A stretch of DNA of 64,000 bases, taken from Spongiibacter tropicus DSM 19543 (GTDB taxonomy: Bacteria > Pseudomonadota > Gammaproteobacteria > Pseudomonadales > Spongiibacteraceae). Made by a program: the position numbers and the translations under genes. A model generated the notes under the pieces. That model did not search any database, was not told the origin of the DNA, and saw only the letters and a list, made by a program, of their open reading frames with translations. Numbering within the stretch: the first letter of the stretch is position 1; every line of letters begins with the position of its first letter. Of this stretch, positions 26,797 to 38,675 are shown in pieces. The stretch lies in assembly GCF_000420325.1 (NCBI RefSeq), contig NZ_ATUS01000001.1, positions 624,463-688,462 on the forward strand. The letters are read 5' to 3'.

Positions 26797-26830
26797 AAAA
26801 AACAATCACTTATACCCTTTCAACTCCGCA

Positions 26831-29677
26831 TCAACGGAATAAATAGTACTGAGATTCCGCTTTGTAGGCGGCCGCATCCTTCACTGGTTCGCCGACCAGG
26901 CTGACATCGGGCCACTGCCCCAGTGAATACACCGTCAGCGCCCTGCGCTGCTCGGGCTCGAGTGTTGCCTGAATCATCTGCCACCATTGATCAAAGCTCA
27001 AATCCCGCAAAGCGGCCAGCAGCTGTTCTCGGCTGTTAAAGGCCGTATAACCCTCCAGCAGGTCCTGCCAGTGCCGACCAGCCGCCTCCCACAGGTTCTC
27101 GGGCTGCTGCTGCAGTTTGGCAATCAAGGTATCGCGGTGCGATTCAAAGTCGGCCTCAGTGACGCCGCCAGCCAGCCAGCGCTCAAGATAACTGTTCACC
27201 TCGGCCTGCAGTGCGGCCGCATCGGCGACTGGTGACTGCACCATAAAGAACAGGCCGCCCACCGCGCGCATGGGGTAAACACCCGCATTCACCACATAGC
27301 CCAGCTGCTTCTGGGTACGCAACTGATAGTAGAAATCCGCACTCATCATTTGCCCGGCCAGGCCGAGCGCCACACGATAGTCTTTTCCATCACGAGGCGC
27401 CTGCACATAGGCAAGCAAGGCCGAATCACTGTGCTCTGCAGCTACCGGAATCAGTCGCTGCCCCGACGAAAGCTTCGCTACTCCCTGTTCCGGAGGCTGA
27501 GACTGCCCGGCTTCCGGCAGCACCTCAGCGGTGAGCGCCGCCATCGCCAGTGCCTCATCGCGATCGAAATTACCTTCAAGCATCAGCCGATAACGAAAGT
27601 CTTTCAGCACCTTCTCGGCATGCAGTGCCACCTCAGCCATACTGAGCGACGCAGTTGCCGCTGCCATATCGTCCAACAGCGGGCGCTCGCTTTGCAGCAT
27701 TCTCGGCAAGTCGGCTAACAGCTGCTGATACGGTGACTGCCGACGGCTGTTTTCAAAGCCTCGCATGCGCTTGCGCTTCAGCCGATCGAAACGCGCCTCG
27801 TCCCATTCCGGCGCCTTCAATACCGTCAACACGGCGGCAAGCAATTCAGCCTGCTTTTGCGAAAAACCACCCAGACTGATTTCGATACCGCGCCAATTGG
27901 CGCTCAAGCCATAGTCGAGCCCAGCCAACTGCGCCGGATACGCCACCTCATTGAGCTGGTCACGTACCATGCTGAGCCACATTTTGGTTTTAGCCAGACT
28001 CGCGGCATCCTCGCCAGCCAGCGCGGACTCCATCAGCACCATGCTGCGACCTTTTGGCAGCACGAATTGGCGGTTGGTGTTGAGCCATAGTTCACTGACG
28101 CTGTCTGCGGGCAGCGCCTGCGGAATAGTGGCCTCCCCCGGCGCAACTTTCAGCGAAAAATTGTCGGCGATAAACGGGTTGGCCGCAGGCAGTGAAAGAT
28201 CTGCCTCGGGCGCCTGCTGCCACGCAGCCAGTACGGTCTTGTCTACGGTACGCAGGCCCCACGGCACATCGTAGAGGGGTTCCCGTTGAGCCGTTTCCAC
28301 TCCTGGCGCGGTCAAGGTAATAATGGCCTGTTCCGGGCGCATGGCATCCAGGTAATCGCCGAGAGTGTCCGGCTGGTAATCGTTCATCAGATAATCGCCG
28401 CGGACGACTTCTGCAGCGGGATATTTTTGCAGTGAGGATGAAAGCTGAATCAACTCCTGCGTCAGGCTCGGGCGGTTGCGAAAACGAAACTGCTGGGCAG
28501 CCAGTTGCGCCTGCTCGGCATAACGCCAGGGCTCAATCCCTTCCTTTCGAATCAACTCGATGTAGCGAAATACCAGCGCCACCACGGCATCACGATTCGC
28601 CAGACCATCCTCGGTCAAACGTATGTTTACACCAAACATCGCCTGTCCTTTCAGCGACAGGCTCTGCCCGGCACTCAAGCCTTCAGCCCAGCCCTGCTCC
28701 TTGAGAGCCGACAGCAGGCTGCCCTCGCCCTCGTGACCGAGGAGATTGCCAATGTAAGACAAGGGCTTGCCGCGCCAATGCGGCTGCGCATCAGGCACCG
28801 GAAACTGAAGAGACAGGCTGCGCTGATTCTGGACGGGCTCGATATTGACCCAGCGCGGCAGCGCGCCGGGGGCAAATAAGGGCTGGGTCACACGATCATC
28901 GGGCACCGCGTGGCTGGCTACTGGCGAGAATCGCGGACGCACCATGGCTTCCAGCTCATCCAGCGAGGCATTACCGACCACCGTCAGCGCCATAATGTCG
29001 GCAGAATAATAGCGCTCATAGAAGGCGAGTAGCTGCTCGCGCAAGGCCTCTTCACGATTGGCGTGCAGGGTATCCAGATTGCCGACTGAGAACTTGCTGA
29101 AAGGGTGTCCGGGATTGAGTTGCGCTTTGAATACCGCCAGTTCTCGGCGTTGATCGTTGCGCAGACGAGCCCGGTATTCCGAGTTGACCGCATTCACCTC
29201 GCGCTGAACATAGGCCGCGTTAAACAACGGAGAAACAAAAAACTGCGCAAAACGGTCCAGCGCCCCCTCAAGAGCATCGGCGCGGATATCAAAAAAATAA
29301 TTGGTATTTTCGACACTGGTAAATGCATTGTGCGCGCCGCCGTTGGCGCTGATAAAGGCCTGATATTCACCCGCCTCCGGATAGCCTTCCGTGCCGAGGA
29401 ACAGCATGTGCTCAAGAAAATGTGCCAGCCCCTGATAGTCCTCCGGATCGTGGCGACTGCCAACGTTCACATCCAGTGACGCCCCCGCCTTGTCGGCGCC
29501 GGGGTCGGACACCAACAGCACTTTCAGGCCATTGTCGAGCACCAAGTAGCGATAGGCGCGCTGCTCGGTGTCGGGCAATTCAATACCGGTAGTCTCGTTG
29601 CGAAGCGCCGCACAGGCGGCCAGAAAAAAACACAGTCCAAACGTCAGGAAAAAACGCGGAGAAAAACGCACAGGCAT
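26831..29677 (-). CDS. M16 family zinc metalloprotease, lipoprotein (insulinase/pitrilysin type)
   Basis: A 948-residue insulinase-type protease. The inverted zinc motif HFLEH (H86, E89, H90) is followed about 80 residues later by NAVNSEYR, which carries the distal Glu ligand. The N-terminus is a lipoprotein signal with lipobox LAAC (C22), so the enzyme is probably anchored in the periplasm, unlike soluble E. coli protease III, which it resembles in length and domain order. The C-terminal half has the catalytically inactive repeats, with FDRLKRKRMRG and the pitrilysin-like QLRTQKQLGYVV segment. It sits 15 bases after the permease gene. Confidence 0.9.
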   Translation of the reverse strand: MPVRFSPRFFLTFGLCFFLAACAALRNETTGIELPDTEQRAYRYLVLDNGLKVLLVSDPGADKAGASLDVNVGSRHDPEDYQGLAHFLEHMLFLGTEGYPEAGEYQAFISANGGAHNAFTSVENTNYFFDIRADALEGALDRFAQFFVSPLFNAAYVQREVNAVNSEYRARLRNDQRRELAVFKAQLNPGHPFSKFSVGNLDTLHANREEALREQLLAFYERYYSADIMALTVVGNASLDELEAMVRPRFSPVASHAVPDDRVTQPLFAPGALPRWVNIEPVQNQRSLSLQFPVPDAQPHWRGKPLSYIGNLLGHEGEGSLLSALKEQGWAEGLSAGQSLSLKGQAMFGVNIRLTEDGLANRDAVVALVFRYIELIRKEGIEPWRYAEQAQLAAQQFRFRNRPSLTQELIQLSSSLQKYPAAEVVRGDYLMNDYQPDTLGDYLDAMRPEQAIITLTAPGVETAQREPLYDVPWGLRTVDKTVLAAWQQAPEADLSLPAANPFIADNFSLKVAPGEATIPQALPADSVSELWLNTNRQFVLPKGRSMVLMESALAGEDAASLAKTKMWLSMVRDQLNEVAYPAQLAGLDYGLSANWRGIEISLGGFSQKQAELLAAVLTVLKAPEWDEARFDRLKRKRMRGFENSRRQSPYQQLLADLPRMLQSERPLLDDMAAATASLSMAEVALHAEKVLKDFRYRLMLEGNFDRDEALAMAALTAEVLPEAGQSQPPEQGVAKLSSGQRLIPVAAEHSDSALLAYVQAPRDGKDYRVALGLAGQMMSADFYYQLRTQKQLGYVVNAGVYPMRAVGGLFFMVQSPVADAAALQAEVNSYLERWLAGGVTEADFESHRDTLIAKLQQQPENLWEAAGRHWQDLLEGYTAFNSREQLLAALRDLSFDQWWQMIQATLEPEQRRALTVYSLGQWPDVSLVGEPVKDAAAYKAESQYYLFR

Positions 29678-29692
29678 TCCTTATAAAACCGT

Positions 29693-30772
29693 TTATTCAA
29701 CCTCGGCGGGCACGGTGGCCTCGACTTCATCAACCCGGGGCCAGGCATAGAGTATGGCCTTCACCAGCGTTGCCAGAGGAATTGCAAAAAACACGCCCCA
29801 CATTCCCCAAATGCCGCCAAAGACCAACACCGCAGCAATAATCGCGACCGGGTGCATATTGACCGCCTCGGAAAACAGGAGTGGCACCAGCACGTTGCCG
29901 TCCAGCGCCTGAATCACCCCATAGACAATACAGAGCGTAAAGAATTCACCCCCCCAGCCCCATTGCAGATACCCCACCAGCAGCACGGGAATGGTCACTA
30001 CAGCAGCACCGATATAGGGGATCACCACCGACAGCCCCACCGTCAGCGCCAGCAGCGCAGCATAGTTCAGCGACATCAGCGAAAAGGCAATGTAGGAGGT
30101 CACCCCTACAATCACAATTTCGATGGCCTTGCCGCGCACATAGTTGGCCACCTGATCATTCATTTCCAACCAGACGGCGGTCAGCAGCGGACGTCGATTG
30201 GGGAGGAAGCTGGCAAACCAGCCGAGAATCATCTGTTTATCTTTGAGGAAGAAGAACACCAGAATCGGGATCAGGACAATATTAATCAGCACACCGACTA
30301 GGTTGGGCAACTGCGCCAGCGAGAATGACACCACGTATTGACCCATGGAGCCAAATTCGGCGGTCGCCAACGCCATCCATTCGCGTATCTGCGCCTCGTT
30401 AAACAACTCTGAGCGCTCCGGCAGCAACATCAGCACCTGCTGCAGCTTACGAAGCATCGTCGGCAACTCCTGTACCAAGGTCACCAACTGCTGCCAAACC
30501 AACGGCAACAACAGAATAATCACGCCGAAGAACAGCGTAATAAACAGGCCGTAGGCAATCGTCATTGCCAGCCAAGGCCGGGCGCCGACAGCCGCCAATC
30601 GGGCGATCACCCCCTGCATCAGAAATGCCAGTACCGTGCTGGCAATAATCGGAATCAGTACATGCCCGAGGCTGAGAATCAGCAGCAGAATCACTGAGAT
30701 GATAATCAGCAGCACAACGGTCTCTTCTTCCGCGAAGATCCTGTCGAACCAATTGCGCACCATTCCCAGCAT
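29693..30772 (-). CDS. AI-2E family transporter / PerM-like permease
   Basis: A 359-residue inner-membrane protein with about eight hydrophobic helices, including two near residues 20-60, then 70-95, 155-180, and a cluster from 210-340. Segments such as GLSVVIPYIGAAVVTIP and VFGGIWGMWGVFFAIPLATL are typical of the AI-2 exporter family. In Pseudomonas the homologue sits beside tusA and bepA exactly as here. Transported substrate is uncertain; members include putative exporters and Na+/H+ antiporters. It lies 32 bases after tusA. Confidence 0.9.
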   Translation of the reverse strand: MLGMVRNWFDRIFAEEETVVLLIIISVILLLILSLGHVLIPIIASTVLAFLMQGVIARLAAVGARPWLAMTIAYGLFITLFFGVIILLLPLVWQQLVTLVQELPTMLRKLQQVLMLLPERSELFNEAQIREWMALATAEFGSMGQYVVSFSLAQLPNLVGVLINIVLIPILVFFFLKDKQMILGWFASFLPNRRPLLTAVWLEMNDQVANYVRGKAIEIVIVGVTSYIAFSLMSLNYAALLALTVGLSVVIPYIGAAVVTIPVLLVGYLQWGWGGEFFTLCIVYGVIQALDGNVLVPLLFSEAVNMHPVAIIAAVLVFGGIWGMWGVFFAIPLATLVKAILYAWPRVDEVEATVPAEVE

Positions 30773-30804
30773 AGGTCAGCCTCTAAGCCCCATTAATTAC
30801 TGCA

Positions 30805-31035
30805 TTACTTTTTCTGAAGAACGTATCGAAACTCGCCGTCCCGCTCACTTTGCTCCAGCAGGGTATTGCCGCTCTGTCTGGCAAAAACCGCAAAATCACG
30901 CTGCGACCCAGCATCAGTGGCCAGCACTTCCAAGACCTCGCCACTGCCCATTCGGTTCAACGCCTGCTTGGCCTTGAGCAACGGTAATGGACAATCCAGC
31001 TGTCTCGCATCCAGTCTCTCGGCAATTTCGCTCAT
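30805..31035 (-). CDS. tusA: TusA-family sulfurtransferase
   Basis: A 76-residue TusA/SirA-like protein with the sulfur-carrying Cys C15 in LDCPLPLLKAK. Such proteins shuttle persulfide sulfur for tRNA thiolation, molybdenum cofactor maturation or other uses. I started at ATG 31035, which has GAGG upstream; the open frame continues 63 codons further without support. The bepA-tusA-perM order is conserved in Pseudomonas, where the tusA homologue affects molybdenum homeostasis. Confidence 0.92.
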   Translation of the reverse strand: MSEIAERLDARQLDCPLPLLKAKQALNRMGSGEVLEVLATDAGSQRDFAVFARQSGNTLLEQSERDGEFRYVLQKK

Positions 31036-31223
31036 AGCATACCTCGTTGGCGGAAGAGCCGCAGTATAGCCTGCGGGAACGCCGAAGCAGAACCTAGTAG
31101 CACTGCACTTTTTGCGCTTTATTAGGTCTGATCCGATACCCTCTTGTATGATCAGAGGCGAGCTGTCGGCAAGGCATTGCCATCGGCCACCCAAATGGGA
31201 CAGCATTTTTAAACAAGGACCCA

Positions 31224-32684
31224 ATGGTGTTACGACCCTTACTGCTTTTGTTTGTCAGCGCCGTACTGCTCTGCAACATCGCCACCGCTGCAGAGAGCCG
31301 CCCGATCAGCCAACAGTTGCCCGAGCTGGGAGAAGTCAACGCCTCGCCCTATTCGCTGCAACAGGAGTACGATCTTGGGCGGCTTTGGCTGAAAATGTTT
31401 CGCACTCAGGTGACAACCGTCGATGACCCGCAACTGCAAAGTTATCTGGAATCGCTGCTCTACAACCTGGCAGCCAACAGTGAACTGAAACAACGCCAGC
31501 TCGACACCGTCATTGTCGACAACAGCACGATCAATGCCTTCGCGGTACCTGGCGGCGTTATTGGCGTCCACAGCGGCCTGTTCCTGTTCAGCGACAACGA
31601 GGCACAGTTCGCCGGGGTACTCGCCCACGAACTTGCTCACCTCAGCCAGCGGCATTTTTCCCGCTCCATTGATAAAGCTCGCGAAGCCAATATCCCCAGT
31701 CTGGCAGGTATGCTGGCGGGCATTATCCTCGCCGCCACGGTCGGCGCGGATGCAGGTATTGCCACGATTACGGCCAGCCAGGCGGCCGCACTCGACAGCC
31801 AACTGCGCTTCAGTCGCGAGCACGAACAAGAGGCAGACCGCGTCGGCATGGAAACCCTGTCTCGTTCGGGCATGGACCCCAACGGGATTCCGTCCATGTT
31901 CGAAAATATGAATGCCAATCTCCGCTATGCGCGTTCCAAACCGCCGGAGTTTCTGCTCACCCACCCGCTGACAGAGAACCGGATCAGCGACAGTAAAAAC
32001 CGTGCGCGCAATTATCCTCGCAAGGTCTACACCGACAACTTGAACTTCCAACTGATGAAGAAGCGCGTCGAACTGCTGCACAGCAAGAAACCAGAGAATC
32101 TGCTCGCAGAGTGGCAGCGAGAAACCGACGTCAACGGCGAAGCCAAACACTATGGCCGCGTGCTCGCACTGATTGAACTCGAACGCTGGGACGAAGCCGA
32201 TGCCCAACTGGCAACCCTGCTCGCCGACAATCCGCAGCGCATCGCTTACATTATCGCCCGCGCCGAGATACAGCAGGGGCAGGAAAAGGGCGAAGCGGCC
32301 ATCGCCACTCTCAAGCAAGCCCTCTCACTGAGCCCGCGCAACCACTCACTGACGATGACGCTGGCCGCAATTCTTCAGGAAAATAAACTGTTCAGACAGG
32401 CCGATCAGTTACTCACGGTCCACAGCGAGCAACGCAGCGAAGACCCTCATCTTTGGTATGAATTGGCTGAAGTCCGTGGCCTGGCCGGAAATATTCTCGG
32501 CGTACATATGGCTCGTGCAGAGTATTTTATATTGGTTGCCCAGTTTGAACGCGCGTCAAAACAACTGCGCTATGCCCACCAGTTGATCGGCAGTGACAAC
32601 CGCGTATTGGAAAGCAAAATTCGCCAGCGCCTGCGCGACATCGACGCGATGAAAGATGAAATGAAAGAACTACAGGGGGGCTGA
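31224..32684 (+). CDS. bepA: Periplasmic M48 metalloprotease/chaperone BepA
   Basis: A 486-residue protein with a cleavable signal peptide (about 1-22, ending ATAA-ES), an M48 protease domain with zinc motif HELAH (H135, E136, H139) and the distal Glu in SREHEQEADRVG, and a C-terminal TPR-like helical region from about 290 that includes the repeated pattern of aromatic and Ala residues. BepA promotes assembly of LptD and degrades misassembled outer-membrane proteins. AAGGACC precedes the ATG. It is divergent from tusA and convergent with nadA. Confidence 0.93.
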   Translation: MVLRPLLLLFVSAVLLCNIATAAESRPISQQLPELGEVNASPYSLQQEYDLGRLWLKMFRTQVTTVDDPQLQSYLESLLYNLAANSELKQRQLDTVIVDNSTINAFAVPGGVIGVHSGLFLFSDNEAQFAGVLAHELAHLSQRHFSRSIDKAREANIPSLAGMLAGIILAATVGADAGIATITASQAAALDSQLRFSREHEQEADRVGMETLSRSGMDPNGIPSMFENMNANLRYARSKPPEFLLTHPLTENRISDSKNRARNYPRKVYTDNLNFQLMKKRVELLHSKKPENLLAEWQRETDVNGEAKHYGRVLALIELERWDEADAQLATLLADNPQRIAYIIARAEIQQGQEKGEAAIATLKQALSLSPRNHSLTMTLAAILQENKLFRQADQLLTVHSEQRSEDPHLWYELAEVRGLAGNILGVHMARAEYFILVAQFERASKQLRYAHQLIGSDNRVLESKIRQRLRDIDAMKDEMKELQGG

Positions 32685-32696
32685 CACGCCCCCACG
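32676..32696. terminator. Small hairpin between bepA and nadA
   Basis: A 5-6 bp G/C stem (GGGGG with CCCCC) overlaps the bepA stop in the 23-bp gap between convergent genes. No T-run; weak bidirectional terminator candidate. Confidence 0.3.
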
Positions 32697-32707
32697 GAAA
32701 GAACGCC

Positions 32708-33757
32708 TCAGCGTTTCGCTGCCGCAAAGTCCAGCATGCGAGTCAGAGGTTTCATTGCCTGCTCGCCCAGCGCTGGGTCAACGTGAATTTCATTGCCGCC
32801 ATTTTCCAGCACATCCAGCAGGTTTTCCAGGGCGTTCATCGCCATCCACGGGCAATTCGCACAGCTTCGACAGGTGGCACCACTACCCGCCGTGGGCGCA
32901 ATAATGAACTCTTTGTCGGGCACCAGTTGTTGCAGCTTATAAAAAATGCCTTGGTCCGTCGCCACAATCATCTGTTTGTTGGGCAGGTCGCGAGCCGCAT
33001 TGATGATCTGAGTGGTCGACCCCACGACATCGGCCAACTCGACCACACTGGCCGGTGACTCCGGATGCACCAGCACCGCGGCCTCGGGGTACACGGTTTT
33101 CAGGTCGATAATCCCCTGAGCCTTGAACTCTTCATGCACGATGCAGGAGCCGTCCCACAACAGCACGTCGGCGCCGGTTTCACGACGCACATAATCGCCA
33201 AGATGCTTATCCGGCGCCCACAGAATTTTCTCCCCTTCGGCATCCAGATGATCGACAACATCCAGCGCAATACTCGAGGTTACTACCCAGTCCGCTCGCG
33301 CTTTAACAGCAGCAGAGGTGTTGGCGTAAACGACTACGGTACGCTCGGGATGCTGGTCACAGAAGGCGGCAAATTCATCCGCGGGACAGCCAATATCCAG
33401 AGAGCAGGTGGCCTCCAGCGTGGGCATCAGCACGGTTTTTTCCGGAGACAGAATCTTGGCGGTCTCCCCCATGAACTTAACGCCGGCCACAATCAGCATT
33501 GAGGCAGGATGATCACGCCCGAATCGCGCCATCTCCAGGGAGTCCGAGACACAACCGCCCGTCTCTTCGGCGAGTGACTGGATTTCCGGGTCGGTATAGT
33601 AATGCGCTACCAGCACCGCATCGCGGGCCTTTAGCAAGGTTTTTATCCGTTCGCGCAATGCCGCACGCTCCCCCTCAGGGAGTTCGTTGGGCTGATTGAG
33701 CCGGGCGAGGTGATCGCGCACCAACTCTTTTGCAATTGCCTGTTCTGCCAAAACCAT
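32708..33757 (-). CDS. nadA: Quinolinate synthase
   Basis: A 349-residue quinolinate synthase A that condenses iminoaspartate and dihydroxyacetone phosphate to quinolinate for NAD synthesis. Cluster cysteines are visible at C118 ([11 protein letters not shown]), C204 ([11 protein letters not shown]) and C295/C298/C301 ([12 protein letters not shown]); one from each group binds the [4Fe-4S] cluster. [13 protein letters not shown] and HPES are typical substrate-site segments. The start at ATG 33757 has GGGGAA just upstream. The neighbour bepA on the other strand matches the Pseudomonas gene order. Confidence 0.96.
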   Translation of the reverse strand: MVLAEQAIAKELVRDHLARLNQPNELPEGERAALRERIKTLLKARDAVLVAHYYTDPEIQSLAEETGGCVSDSLEMARFGRDHPASMLIVAGVKFMGETAKILSPEKTVLMPTLEATCSLDIGCPADEFAAFCDQHPERTVVVYANTSAAVKARADWVVTSSIALDVVDHLDAEGEKILWAPDKHLGDYVRRETGADVLLWDGSCIVHEEFKAQGIIDLKTVYPEAAVLVHPESPASVVELADVVGSTTQIINAARDLPNKQMIVATDQGIFYKLQQLVPDKEFIIAPTAGSGATCRSCANCPWMAMNALENLLDVLENGGNEIHVDPALGEQAMKPLTRMLDFAAAKR

Positions 33758-33847
33758 TTCCCCACGGTGAGGACGAAAAGCCCTCGATTTTAACAAACAT
33801 TACGCAATCAGGGCCACATATGACCCGTTTCTGCTGTCACCCGGCGG

Positions 33848-34565
33848 TCACGGTGCCCAATATACCGTTTTGCGGCAATCCCCCGCCCCGAACAGCCGGG
33901 CAACTGGCGGGGGTTTGACGGCAAACAACGCGTCAGACAACACCGAGCGCTTGTCTTCTCCGCAAATATGCAAAATAAGCTGCTCACAGTTCAACAGCCT
34001 TGGCAGGGTCAGGGTCAGGCGCTCGTAGGGACTGGAGGGCGTTTGCACGGCGATACAACTGTGACGCCCATTCAACGCCAAGCCGTCGCTGAGTTGCGCA
34101 CTGTCTGGGAACAGCGAGGCCGTATGGCCGTCCGTCCCCATACCCAGCACGACACAGTCAAAGCGGGGAATGGCCGACAGTTCGGCATCGGCAACTTCCG
34201 CACCGGCTTCAACCGACGACACGTCGGATCGCAGAGGCAAAAAGCGCGCTTCTGCTGCACCGGCAGTCAGCAGCAGTTCGCGCAACTGACGCTCGTTGCT
34301 GTCGACGTGGTCGGCAGGTAACCAGCGCTCGTCGCTGAGGAGGACCGTAATCCTCGACCAGTCGAGTTCACTGATCGCCAACAGCGACAGCAGTCCTCGC
34401 GGTGTGCTGCCACCCGGCAGTACGAGGCTCGCCTCGCCCCGCGCCGCAACTGCGGCGCTGAGGACCGTACAGATATCATCGCACAGTGTCTGATCCAGCG
34501 AGCCACGACTACTGAAGCTGAATAATTGCGCCCCGCGCGAATCCAGGCGCCGCTCCAACATATGC

Positions 34566-34573
<8 letters not shown>
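33848..34573 (-). CDS. pgl: 6-phosphogluconolactonase
   Basis: A DevB-type 6-phosphogluconolactonase of about 241 residues. Motifs: LVLPGGSTPRGLL near residue 55, VLLSDERWLP (phosphate/active site) and GMGTDGHTASLFP with the catalytic His. It hydrolyses the lactone made by Zwf. Its start overlaps the 3' end of zwf. Three ATGs compete (34588, 34573, 34561); I chose 34573, which overlaps the zwf stop by 8 bases, but no ribosome site clearly decides. It is the last gene of the edd-eda-zwf-pgl operon. Confidence 0.93.
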
Positions 34574-36005
<1,432 letters not shown>

Positions 36006-36008
36006 AGA

Positions 36009-36650
36009 CTAGCCCCCTGCCGTCGCGCGCAACTGGCTGGCGATGGCCGCACGCTGCCGAATACCTTCCCAATCCCCCGCTCGCTGCAGTTCCAGCGGCG
36101 CAATCCAGGAGCCCCCCACGGTAATCACCGAGGGCAAGGCAAGGTACTGCAGAGCGTTTTCCGGCGTAACTCCCCCGGTCGGGCAAAATTGTAAATCGGC
36201 AAGTGGAGCAGACAGCGCTTTCAGCGTTGCCAAGCCACCCATCGCTTCAGCGGGAAAAAACTTTACCGCCCTCAAGCCGCGGTCCATGCATGCCAGCGCC
36301 TCGCTGGCTGTGGCGATGCCGGGAAGAAAAGGCAGCCCGGTCTCAATACCGGCGTCCAGCAGCGCACTATTGCTGCCTGGCGTCACCAGAAACTCGCTGC
36401 GCGCAGCGAGAGCCAATTTTACGTCGTGCGCATTCAATACCGTGCCGGCGCCGACGCAAACTCCATCAACCTCTTCGCGGATGCGATCAATGGCATTTAG
36501 CGCCGCCCGGGTGCGCAGCGTAATTTCCAATACCGGCAGGCCACCGTCCCGCAGCGCCGTGGCCAGCGGCACAGCATGTTCCGCATCTTCGATCACCAGC
36601 ACCGGCATCACCGGTGCCCGCTTCAGAATTGCCATTAATTGCTGGTGCAT
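36009..36650 (-). CDS. eda: KDPG aldolase
   Basis: A 213-residue 2-keto-3-deoxy-6-phosphogluconate aldolase. The Schiff-base Lys is K130 in [12 protein letters not shown], the catalytic Glu is E42 in VLEITLRT, and the phosphate-binding CPTGGVT follows. It splits KDPG into pyruvate and glyceraldehyde-3-phosphate. I selected ATG 36650, which has GGAGAG four bases upstream, over the ATG four codons earlier. It lies 20 bases after edd and 3 bases before zwf. Confidence 0.96.
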   Translation of the reverse strand: MHQQLMAILKRAPVMPVLVIEDAEHAVPLATALRDGGLPVLEITLRTRAALNAIDRIREEVDGVCVGAGTVLNAHDVKLALAARSEFLVTPGSNSALLDAGIETGLPFLPGIATASEALACMDRGLRAVKFFPAEAMGGLATLKALSAPLADLQFCPTGGVTPENALQYLALPSVITVGGSWIAPLELQRAGDWEGIRQRAAIASQLRATAGG

Positions 36651-36670
36651 AATGCTCTCCATGAATACGC

Positions 36671-38518
36671 TCAGCCTTGCTCGCCAAGACCTTCCGGCAG
36701 GGCCGGAAATAACACCGACGCGCCCTGCTCTGCACTGCCGACCTGGCTTCTGAATACCGCAAACAGTTCCCGCCCTACGCCGAAGCGACTGTCTTCCTCT
36801 TTCGGCAAAGGCGCTCTGGCGAACAAGTCTGCATCGTCAATATCGCAGCGCAGTTCACCATTCACCGCATCGAGGATAATGCGGTCACCGTCCCGCAATC
36901 GCGCAATCGCGCCGCCCACAGCAGCTTCCGGGCTCAAGTGTATGGCGGCCGGCACCTTGCCCGATGCGCCGGACATTCGCCCATCCGTTAACAGGGCAAC
37001 CCGGTGGCCGCGGTCCTGCAAAACACTTAATACCGGCGTCAGCTTGTGCAGCTCAGGCATACCGTTGGCCTGCGGCCCCTGATACGGCAATACAATCACG
37101 CAGTCGCGATCCAGTTCCCCGGCATCAAACTTGACCTGGAGCTCTCCCTGACTGCCAATGACGACCGCCGGAGCATCAATCTGGTGGTAGGCAGGGTCGA
37201 CGGCCGACACTTTGATCAGCGCGCGCCCCAGATTACCCTCCAGCAGCCGTAAGCCTCCCTCGGCATCAAACGGCGCGTCTACCGACGCAATGACAGCGGG
37301 ATCGCCACTCTTCTCAACCCCCGGCTGCCACCGCAATCTCTCACCGTCCAGGACCGGCTCCTGAAGGTAGTCGGCCATACTCTGCCCCCACATGCTCGGT
37401 GCATCGGCATGCATCAGGCCCGCCTCCATCAGCTGGCGAAACAGCAAGGTGCTCCCCCCGGCCGCGTGAAAATGATTGATATCGGCCTGACCATTCGGAT
37501 AAACACGCGCCAGCAACGGCACGACCCGAGACAGCGCATCGAGATCACTCCAATTGATGATAAAACCCGCCGCACGGGCAATCGCGATGAGATGGATACC
37601 ATGATTGGTCGATCCACCCGAGGCCAATAACACCACCATGGCGTTGACGATAGCGCGCACATCCACGATGTCGCCCAAGGGTTTCGGCGAAGCAGAAACA
37701 CTGCTCACCCGACACAGCTGATGCACCGCTTCACGATTCAGCGCCTCCCGCAAAGGGGTACCGGGATTCACGAAGGAGCCGCCGGGCAGTTGCAGCCCCA
37801 TGGCCTCCATCAGCAATTGATTACTGTTGGCCGTACCGTAAAAGGTGCAGGTGCCCGCACTGTGATAAGACGCCGCTTCGGCTTCCAGCAGCTCCTTGCG
37901 ACCCACCTTGCCTTCGGCGAACAGCTGTCGAACGCGTTGCTTTTCCTTGTTGGGCAGGCCACTGGGCATGGGGCCTGCCGGTAAAAACATCATCGGCAGA
38001 TGGCCGAAATGCAGCGCCCCGATCAGCAGGCCCGGCACGATTTTGTCGCAAATACCCAGGCAGATCACAGCGTCAAACATCTGGTGAGATAGCGCCACAG
38101 CCGTGGCCTGAGCGATCACATCGCGACTGAACAGGCTCAACTCCATCCCCGGCATCCCCTGAGTCACGCCGTCGCACATGGCGGGCACACCTCCAGCCAC
38201 CTGTGCCGTACACGCCAGCTCGCGGGCTGCTGCTTTGATCTTGTCGGGATAGTCGCTATAGGGCTGGTGAGCCGACAACATGTCGTTGTAGGCCGTGACA
38301 ATGCCGAGATTGGCGGACTCCATCAGCCGGATGCGGTTTTTATCATCACCCTCACAGGCGGCAAAACCGTGAGCGAGGTTGCCGCAGCTGAGCCGCTGCC
38401 GATTAGGTGCCTGCTGGCCTGCCTCGTGCTGGCGGCGCAGATAGTCGTCGCGACTGCCCGCACTGCGGCGGGCAATGGCGTCTGTCACGCGGCTAACGTC
38501 GGGATGAACAGTGCGCAT
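36671..38518 (-). CDS. edd: Phosphogluconate dehydratase
   Basis: A 615-residue Edd of the IlvD/Edd dehydratase family. Typical segments: [42 protein letters not shown] (iron-sulfur cysteines) and the C-terminal [13 protein letters not shown]. It dehydrates 6-phosphogluconate to KDPG. AGGGAG precedes the ATG. It is the first gene of the edd-eda-zwf-pgl unit, giving a complete Entner-Doudoroff path from glucose-6-phosphate to pyruvate. Confidence 0.97.
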   Translation of the reverse strand: MRTVHPDVSRVTDAIARRSAGSRDDYLRRQHEAGQQAPNRQRLSCGNLAHGFAACEGDDKNRIRLMESANLGIVTAYNDMLSAHQPYSDYPDKIKAAARELACTAQVAGGVPAMCDGVTQGMPGMELSLFSRDVIAQATAVALSHQMFDAVICLGICDKIVPGLLIGALHFGHLPMMFLPAGPMPSGLPNKEKQRVRQLFAEGKVGRKELLEAEAASYHSAGTCTFYGTANSNQLLMEAMGLQLPGGSFVNPGTPLREALNREAVHQLCRVSSVSASPKPLGDIVDVRAIVNAMVVLLASGGSTNHGIHLIAIARAAGFIINWSDLDALSRVVPLLARVYPNGQADINHFHAAGGSTLLFRQLMEAGLMHADAPSMWGQSMADYLQEPVLDGERLRWQPGVEKSGDPAVIASVDAPFDAEGGLRLLEGNLGRALIKVSAVDPAYHQIDAPAVVIGSQGELQVKFDAGELDRDCVIVLPYQGPQANGMPELHKLTPVLSVLQDRGHRVALLTDGRMSGASGKVPAAIHLSPEAAVGGAIARLRDGDRIILDAVNGELRCDIDDADLFARAPLPKEEDSRFGVGRELFAVFRSQVGSAEQGASVLFPALPEGLGEQG

Positions 38519-38675
38519 TGCGGGCTCCCTGAGTTGCGGCCGCCGGACCGGGCAGGCGTGTCGCCAACAACGGCCGCACGCGGCGGGCTGTTTTCTGACT
38601 ATAAAGGGGATGCGATATCCATACCAGCCGTCAGCCGCCGCCGCGTATCTCGGAAAACCCGTACGGGAGAGTTGC

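Larger units (their letters stand above)
26500..26830. other. Intergenic region upstream of aceE
   Basis: This 331-base gap separates the end of the M16 protease gene from aceE, both on the minus strand. No plausible coding frame is seen. The part near aceE is GC-rich; the part at about 26735-26815 is strikingly AT-rich and includes a possible -10 (TATAAT on the minus strand at 26740-26745) and a perfect inverted repeat at 26777-26796. It most likely holds the aceE promoter and a long 5' leader. Confidence 0.6.

Noticed and set aside
31239-32318. A 359-codon minus-strand frame inside bepA
   Set aside because: The plus strand encodes a full BepA with signal peptide, HELAH and TPR-like region; the antisense translation has no domain.
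33880-33915. GC-rich inverted repeat near the end of pgl as a terminator
   Set aside because: It lies within the coding sequence and has no T-run, so it is probably just GC-rich codons.
38519-38675. HexR-type operator upstream of edd
   Set aside because: A TTGT half-site is present but no matching ACAA at the required distance, so I do not call a site.
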